From positions 26,835 through 90,834 of the forward strand of contig JADGFI010000021.1 of the NCBI GenBank assembly GCA_016743945.1: DNA of 64,000 nucleotides. Direction: 5' to 3'. Shown here piece after piece: positions 60,415 through 64,000 of this stretch. The stretch is from Desulfobacteraceae bacterium. Its GTDB lineage: Bacteria > Desulfobacterota > Desulfobacteria > Desulfobacterales > Desulfobacteraceae. The translations under genes were made by a program, and so were the position numbers. Under the pieces are notes generated by a model. That model saw nothing but the letters and a program-made list of their open reading frames with translations, had not been told where the DNA came from and ran no database searches. Position 1 is the first letter of the stretch. The number at the start of each line of letters is the position of its first letter.

Positions 60415-61002
60415 ATGAAAAAGATTAGTATTTTTTTAGCAATGGCACTATTCTTATTTAGCTTAGGTGGAGGGTCTGCTTGGGCATTTACAGACACCAC
60501 AGCAGTAAATGCTACATTAGCAGAGGGCCCTATAGCAGGGATTTATCATCCTTCGTCAGTAACATATACTCATGCTACACCAACTGACTTTGAAGTACCT
60601 TGGGATATTGTCAATAGTGCATCGTTGACAATCAACGGCTATTGGATTAACGACAACAACGATTCAGTAGCAGTAGAAGGTACAATTGTTGGATCATTAC
60701 TTTCAGGTGGTAGTCAGGGATCATACTTTGATTTCTGGTCATGGTCTACGGTGAGTTGGGATACACCGTCAATCACAACGATTGACATTGCCGCAACATT
60801 TGGGACTTGGGCAGCTGGTGATCCATTATCAGTTACGATTAATGCCAATGGTGGATTTTGGGACGGAGCTCTAAATATTTCAACCTCAAGATTTGACTTA
60901 GACTATGAGAACGGAACCGCCCCTGTACCAGAACCAGCCACGATGATGCTTTTCGGTCTTGGCCTTCTCGGTCTCGCAGGCGTCAGCAGAAAAAAAAGCT
61001 AA
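60415..61002 (+). CDS. PEP-CTERM sorted exported protein
   Basis: A 195-aa secreted protein: signal peptide about 1-24 (ending GGSAWA), a Ser/Thr/Gly/Asp-rich beta-type passenger with no Cys, and a C-terminal PEP-CTERM signal at 171-195 made of PEP (172-174), a hydrophobic helix with GLGLLGLAG and the basic end SRKKS. In species with an exosortase the protein is cut near PEP and passed to the surface or to the exopolysaccharide matrix. No exosortase gene is in this window. Regulation appears elaborate: a perfect sigma54 promoter and a GEMM-like leader. AAAGGAG precedes the ATG by 7 bases. A/T-richer codon use than the neighbouring operon. Confidence 0.9.
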   Translation: MKKISIFLAMALFLFSLGGGSAWAFTDTTAVNATLAEGPIAGIYHPSSVTYTHATPTDFEVPWDIVNSASLTINGYWINDNNDSVAVEGTIVGSLLSGGSQGSYFDFWSWSTVSWDTPSITTIDIAATFGTWAAGDPLSVTINANGGFWDGALNISTSRFDLDYENGTAPVPEPATMMLFGLGLLGLAGVSRKKS

Positions 61003-61030
61003 TCACAGTTTCATATAAGCAGTAAAACAC

Positions 61031-61066
61031 AAAGGGCAGGCCATAATGAAATACGGTCTGCCCTTT
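61031..61066 (+). terminator. Probable terminator of the PEP-CTERM gene
   Basis: AAAGGGCAG (61031-61039) pairs exactly with CTGCCCTTT (61058-61066), extended inward by GCC against GGT. The following GCTATTCTTAATT is moderately T-rich, so it may be a weak intrinsic terminator. Confidence 0.6.
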
Positions 61067-61071
61067 GCTAT

Positions 61072-61216
61072 TCTTAATTCCTTAATTCCTTAATTCCCGG
61101 GTTTAGGATTCTGGGTTTAGGATTCCGGGTTTAGGATTCCGGGGACGGGATTCCGGGGGGATTCCGGGGGGATTCCGGGGCCGGGAGATTCCGGGGACAG
61201 GAGATTCCGGGGACAC
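61072..61216. repeat. Degenerate tandem repeat array beside the RAYT gene
   Basis: Three copies of CTTAATTC (61073-61096) are followed by about nine units of a repeat that begins CCGGG and ends GGATT or AGATT, of 11 to 16 bases: three with a TTTA core, then GGGGAC and GGGGGG forms, ending in CCGGGGACACC. G-rich on one strand. The array lies directly before a REP-associated tyrosine transposase, the usual partner of short palindromic repeats, and similar GGGGACACC-ended arrays are known to me from other Desulfobacterota, by recall only. Confidence 0.8.
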
Positions 61217-61263
61217 CATACCTAATTATTGACAAAACCCAGCGAATATGATTTTTTAAATCC

Positions 61264-61929
61264 ATGGCACGAATAGCAAGAGCAGTGGCGCCGGGAATCC
61301 CCCATCATATTACCCAGCGTGGAAATCGGCGGCAACAGACATTTTTTAACGATGAAGATTACCAATCCTATTTAGAATTAATGTCGGAATGGTGTAGGAA
61401 GTGTGACGTAAAAATTTGGGCCTATTGTCTTATGCCCAACCACGTTCATCTCATTGCTGTGCCGGAAACAAAGGAAGGATTAAATCTTACAATTGGTGAA
61501 GCCCACAGACGATACACAAGACGGATTAATTTTCGTGAAGGATGGCGGGGGCATCTATGGCAGGGTAGGTTTTCATCTTTTATCATAGATAATAGGTATC
61601 TATTGGCATGTACAAGATATGTGGAATTAAACCCGGTCCGGGCCGGTTTGGTAAGCAAGGCTGAAAACTGGCTCTGGAGTAGCGCAGGACCACATATGAC
61701 AGGCCAAGATGACAAACTTGTAGACACAGAACCATTATTGGAGATAGTTAACAAACCCTGGGGGGACTTTTTATCCCTTGATGCTCAGGAATCTGAGATA
61801 GAATTATTTAGAAGGCACGAACGAACCGGACGACCTTTAGGAAAGGATTCTTTTATTGAAAAAATGGAACTTCTTTTAGATCGAAAGCTCAAACTCCAAA
61901 AACCGGGACCCAAGAAAAAAAAGGAATAA
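61264..61929 (+). CDS. REP-associated tyrosine transposase (RAYT, Y1/HUH family)
   Basis: A 221-aa member of the IS200/IS605-like transposase fold kept in single copies near REP repeats. The metal-binding HUH motif is His60-Val61-His62 in LMPNHVHLI; the catalytic tyrosine is Tyr112 or Tyr119 in the helix YLLACTRYVELNPVRAGLV. The N-terminal MARIARAVAPGIPHHITQRGN is characteristic, and the C-terminus is basic (KPGPKKKKE). It appears intact. The repeat array upstream is its likely substrate; such enzymes nick single-stranded DNA at REP hairpins and are thought to spread them. Confidence 0.92.
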   Translation: MARIARAVAPGIPHHITQRGNRRQQTFFNDEDYQSYLELMSEWCRKCDVKIWAYCLMPNHVHLIAVPETKEGLNLTIGEAHRRYTRRINFREGWRGHLWQGRFSSFIIDNRYLLACTRYVELNPVRAGLVSKAENWLWSSAGPHMTGQDDKLVDTEPLLEIVNKPWGDFLSLDAQESEIELFRRHERTGRPLGKDSFIEKMELLLDRKLKLQKPGPKKKKE

Positions 61930-61977
61930 GGTGTTCCGGCTGACCACTGGAATGTTTGGTTATAAAAAGTTTGCAAT

Positions 61978-62109
61978 TTATGCTTGATGGGTCGCATACT
62001 GGTCCAGAAGACGGCGAATCATTTGCCCCAGGGTCCCACGGACCAGGTATCCGACAAAAAGGATATCATTTTTTAGGCCTTCCAGCCCCTTGACAGTGAC
62101 CTTGTCCAT
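61978..62109 (-). CDS. Short ORF or gene fragment (43 aa)
   Basis: On the minus strand an ATG at 62109 opens 43 codons (MDKVTVKGLEGLKNDILFVG at the start, ending LLDQYATHQA). Hydrophobic-basic helical sequence, weak ribosome site. It lies between the RAYT gene and a decayed fic gene, so it may be a remnant. No family recognised. Confidence 0.25.
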   Translation of the reverse strand: MDKVTVKGLEGLKNDILFVGYLVRGTLGQMIRRLLDQYATHQA

Positions 62110-62170
62110 CTTCTTTCTTTGGTTTGTTTTGCTCTCTGTTCATTCATTCAACCGCTGTTTTGACCGATTG

Positions 62171-62590
62171 CTATTCGGTATTTTTGGAGAAACTAAGTTC
62201 CATATCCTTTTGCCTTCTGTCCAAAAGGTCTATCATTTCTGTTTTATCTCCGGTTTCATAAAAGCGAATAATTTTATCAAAATATTCAGGTAAAATCTTA
62301 TCTGGAAAAGTCACTACATTAAAGTTATTAGACATTAAAACGCCATTCATCATTAATTGACCGATACGTTTATTCCCATCATTGAAATATTGATTTCGGG
62401 CAATCTCTAAAAATGGGTGTTACCTTCCGCTTTAGCCATATTATAAACAAGTTGGTTTTTTAATTTTTATCGCGGCAAATAATATGTCTTTTTTAGTATT
62501 CACTGTCTGGATCTCCTGGGAAACACTTTCCTATTCTGTAATCCGATTATATTTAGCAACTTCCACTGGGTTTCTAACCGGCCAACTCAT
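62171..62590 (-). pseudogene. Broken Fic-family gene
   Basis: Starting from the ATG at 62590 the frame reads MSWPVRNPVEVAKYNRITE and hits a TAG at 62531-62533; the same frame then continues to about 62465 (TVNTKKDILFAAIK), shifts to KNQLVYNMAKAEGNTH, and shifts again to the segment ending at 62171. That last part has the Fic core ARNQYFNDGNKRIGQLMMNG, of the subgroup with QYF-DGNKR instead of HPF-DGNGR, so even the intact ancestor lacked the usual catalytic His at that place. One nonsense codon and at least two frameshifts show it is dead. Its ATG overlaps the stop of the preceding 37-aa ORF by four bases (ATGA), as in a former operon. Confidence 0.75.
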
Positions 62591-62700
62591 TTGTCTATTT
62601 CATGGGTTTGTGTTGATAATTTTTCAATTCTATCATTAAGAATTTGAACGGTGTCCGTTAACTTGATTATATCAAGCACTAAACCTTTCCAACCAGGCAT
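62587..62700 (-). CDS. Small coiled-coil protein of the decayed Fic operon (37 aa)
   Basis: An ATG at 62700, directly after the TAA of the previous frame (TAAATG), opens 37 codons: MPGWKGLVLDIIKLTDTVQI and on to a heptad-like end (LNDRIEKLSTQTHEIDK). The stop overlaps the fic ATG as ATGA. Small coiled-coil proteins of this kind are found between a DNA-binding protein and a Fic protein in other operons as far as I recall. It seems intact, but its partners are broken. Confidence 0.45.
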   Translation of the reverse strand: MPGWKGLVLDIIKLTDTVQILNDRIEKLSTQTHEIDK

Positions 62701-63008
62701 TTACGCTCTCTTTTTTGATAAAGATTCAAGACAATTATCAACTATTTCAATAGTGTTTTCTGTTATTTCAATAGTGTTTTCTGTACTTTCGATTGCTTCT
62801 TTAACCTTTGCATAGGCAATAGCTATCAATTCTTTTTGTTCAACATCTTCCAAGTTGCCGGTTGGGTTATAAGAATCTATGGCATTCATTACTATTTTAG
62901 CGGCAGAACTGCCCTTGATTTCTCTTGTTAATCGTTCCAATTATTTTTAATATTGTCCTGGGAAATAAAAAACTGTTTTCTGACTAATATTTCGGCTTGT
63001 ATTCCCAT
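62701..63008 (-). pseudogene. Frameshifted ribbon-helix-helix type small protein
   Basis: A perfect AGGAGG (63014-63019) stands 5 bases before an ATG at 63008 that reads MGIQAEILVRKQFFISQDNI and then stops at 62928-62930. The true continuation is in another frame from about 62940 (LERLTREIKGSSAAKIVMNA and on to LESLSKKRA, stop 62701). Joined, it has the strand-helix-helix pattern of a CopG/Arc-like DNA-binding protein followed by a helical tail. The break lies in an A/T-rich run near 62940-62950. With the following ORFs it suggests a former antitoxin-toxin or autoregulated Fic operon. Confidence 0.6.
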
Positions 63009-63082
63009 TTTTTCCTCCTGTTAAACTACATGAGTATTATATACACATACACATAACATAGCAAGCTGACTCCAAATGCTGA

Positions 63083-63101
63083 CAGGGCCAACGCAAGTAA
63101 A
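63083..63101. mobile_element. Candidate end of the ISAs1-family insertion sequence
   Basis: CAGGGCCAACGCAAGTAAA about 40 bases beyond the transposase stop looks like the CAGGG-starting terminal repeat of ISAs1-type elements. The other end is outside the window, so the inverted repeat and target duplication cannot be checked. Confidence 0.4.
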
Positions 63102-63139
63102 CATTATAAAGTCCCTATAGCTCTGTTACCGGGCAATGG

Positions 63140-64000
63140 TCACCCGAACATGACTTCCTCCAGATATTTCGGGTCCAAAGCTGCATTCAATCTTTTCGTT
63201 TTTACACTTCCTTTGAAGGTTTTATTATTCCGTAATAAATTTAAGGCAATATGCCGTATGGCAGCAAAATTCTCCGGAGCTGAGCCTTTTCTTACCCTGC
63301 TCTCGTCTTCCCGGAATGCTATATCCAAAACCCAGTGAACGGAATTTTCAATTCCCCAATGGTCCCTGACCGCTTTGCTAAATATTTTAGCATCACATCC
63401 GAGGCTCGAGATATAGTAACGTTTTTCGTGACTGCATTCTCCTTTAATTTCACGGGTACTTTCCACCATACCGAGGCATTTCAATCCCGACCAATTATCT
63501 TTATCTTCAAACCATCCGATATCCGAAGTCATTACATGTTTGCGTGTCTCAATCCGGCCATGCCCTCCATTTACTGTTGTATGCTCATCGAACCGATATC
63601 CGTCTTTTTTCATAAGTTCCATTTTGTCGAAAAATAATACCGTCTCTTCGTAAAGAGTCTTATGGTTTTCTTTCAAGGCAAGGATATAATCGCCATCCTT
63701 ATCTATTATTGTCTTAGCAATCTTTTTTTGTGTGCCCATGGCATCTATTGTTATGATACACCCTGAAATATCAAGAAGTTTTAATAAATTGGGAATTGCT
63801 GTGATCTCATTTGATTTTTTTCAGTCTTCAATTGACCAAGAACCACTTGATTTGATGATGCCCAGTCACTGATCATATGAATGGCTTTTTTATCATTTGA
63901 TTTGTCATGGGAACGTCTCAAGATTTTACCATCTATAGCAATGACCTGGCCTTTGGTCAGTTCTGTTACAGATTCAATCCAGTGCATGAAACTATTTTGG
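63140..64000 (-). pseudogene. ISAs1-family transposase, frameshifted and cut by the window edge
   Basis: Two minus-strand frames join into one DDE transposase. The upstream frame runs in from beyond base 64000 (QNSFMHWIESVTELTKGQ, then VIAIDGK with the first catalytic Asp) and ends in a seven-A run near 63815-63821; one base shift there leads into SNEITAIPNLLKLLDISG and on through IITIDAMGTQKK (second Asp), DYILALKENHKTL and the C-terminal VRDHWGIENSVHWVLDIAF-RED with the catalytic Glu region, ending at 63140. The motifs are those of ISAs1/H-repeat transposases. The element is probably inactive unless the A-run allows slippage. Confidence 0.85.

Noticed and set aside
61072..61216. CRISPR array
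   Set aside because: Units are contiguous and degenerate with no unique spacers and no cas genes nearby.
62587..62589. Nonsense mutation truncating the 37-aa coiled-coil ORF
   Set aside because: The TGA overlaps the fic ATG as ATGA, the normal form of a coupled gene junction, so it is more likely the true stop.

Overview
The window looks like a chromosome segment of a Gram-negative bacterium of the Desulfobacterota, most likely a sulfate-reducing Desulfobacteraceae-type organism. I infer this from the gene mix: a hybrid PilMNOP/GspDEFG secretion locus, a PEP-CTERM protein, a very large FAD/Fe-S oxidoreductase, an acyl-ACP thioesterase, many periplasmic folding factors, and short overlapping operons. 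No rRNA or tRNA gene and no CRISPR array was recognised.

Layout. 1-2200: a hybrid histidine kinase cut by the window edge, overlapping efp (minus strand). 2378-6710: guaA, a coiled-coil membrane protein, a possible kinase-fold protein and a small Cys-rich protein. 6676-8644: a lytic transglycosylase with LysM, a cyclic-nucleotide-binding protein and a 53-aa ORF (minus). 8846-13592: ppiD-like foldase and an M16 lipoprotein protease. 13681-26876 (minus): PilZ protein; recX and acyl-ACP thioesterase; AsmA-like protein; ppiC; prc and rbgA with a small membrane protein; an inositol-monophosphatase-family protein and HtrA, behind an OmpR-type two-component pair. 27110-29185: a small membrane protein and an ABC-F ATPase. 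29194-38312 (minus): rsmE, a 1213-aa FAD/Fe-S oxidoreductase, serA-serC, prfC and a small membrane protein. 38549-43584 (minus): a catabolic-looking cluster (SDR, BASS transporter, ThDP enzyme, SDR) led by a TetR regulator with a clear operator-promoter. 

43764-61002 is the most interesting part. On the plus strand it has a membrane coiled-coil protein, an ExeA-type ATPase fused to an OmpA domain, and a PrsT-like TPR lipoprotein. On the minus strand it has a GAF/sigma54 activator and then an operon for a compact type II secretion/type IV filament machine: gspF, gspE, pilM-, pilN-, pilO- and pilP-like genes, a TPR-secretin-SPOR lipoprotein, three pseudopilins and a coiled-coil periplasmic protein. 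Divergent from gspF is a PEP-CTERM protein gene. Its upstream region carries a perfect sigma54 -24/-12 promoter and, in the long leader, a sequence resembling the c-di-GMP-I (GEMM) riboswitch. My inference is that the neighbouring sigma54 activator and a cyclic dinucleotide together control this exported protein. No exosortase, prepilin peptidase or further pseudopilin is in the window.

61072-64000 is accessory DNA: a degenerate GGATTCCGGGG-type tandem array next to a REP-associated tyrosine transposase, a decayed operon (frameshifted ribbon-helix-helix protein, 37-aa coiled-coil ORF, broken fic gene), and a frameshifted ISAs1-family transposase cut by the window end.
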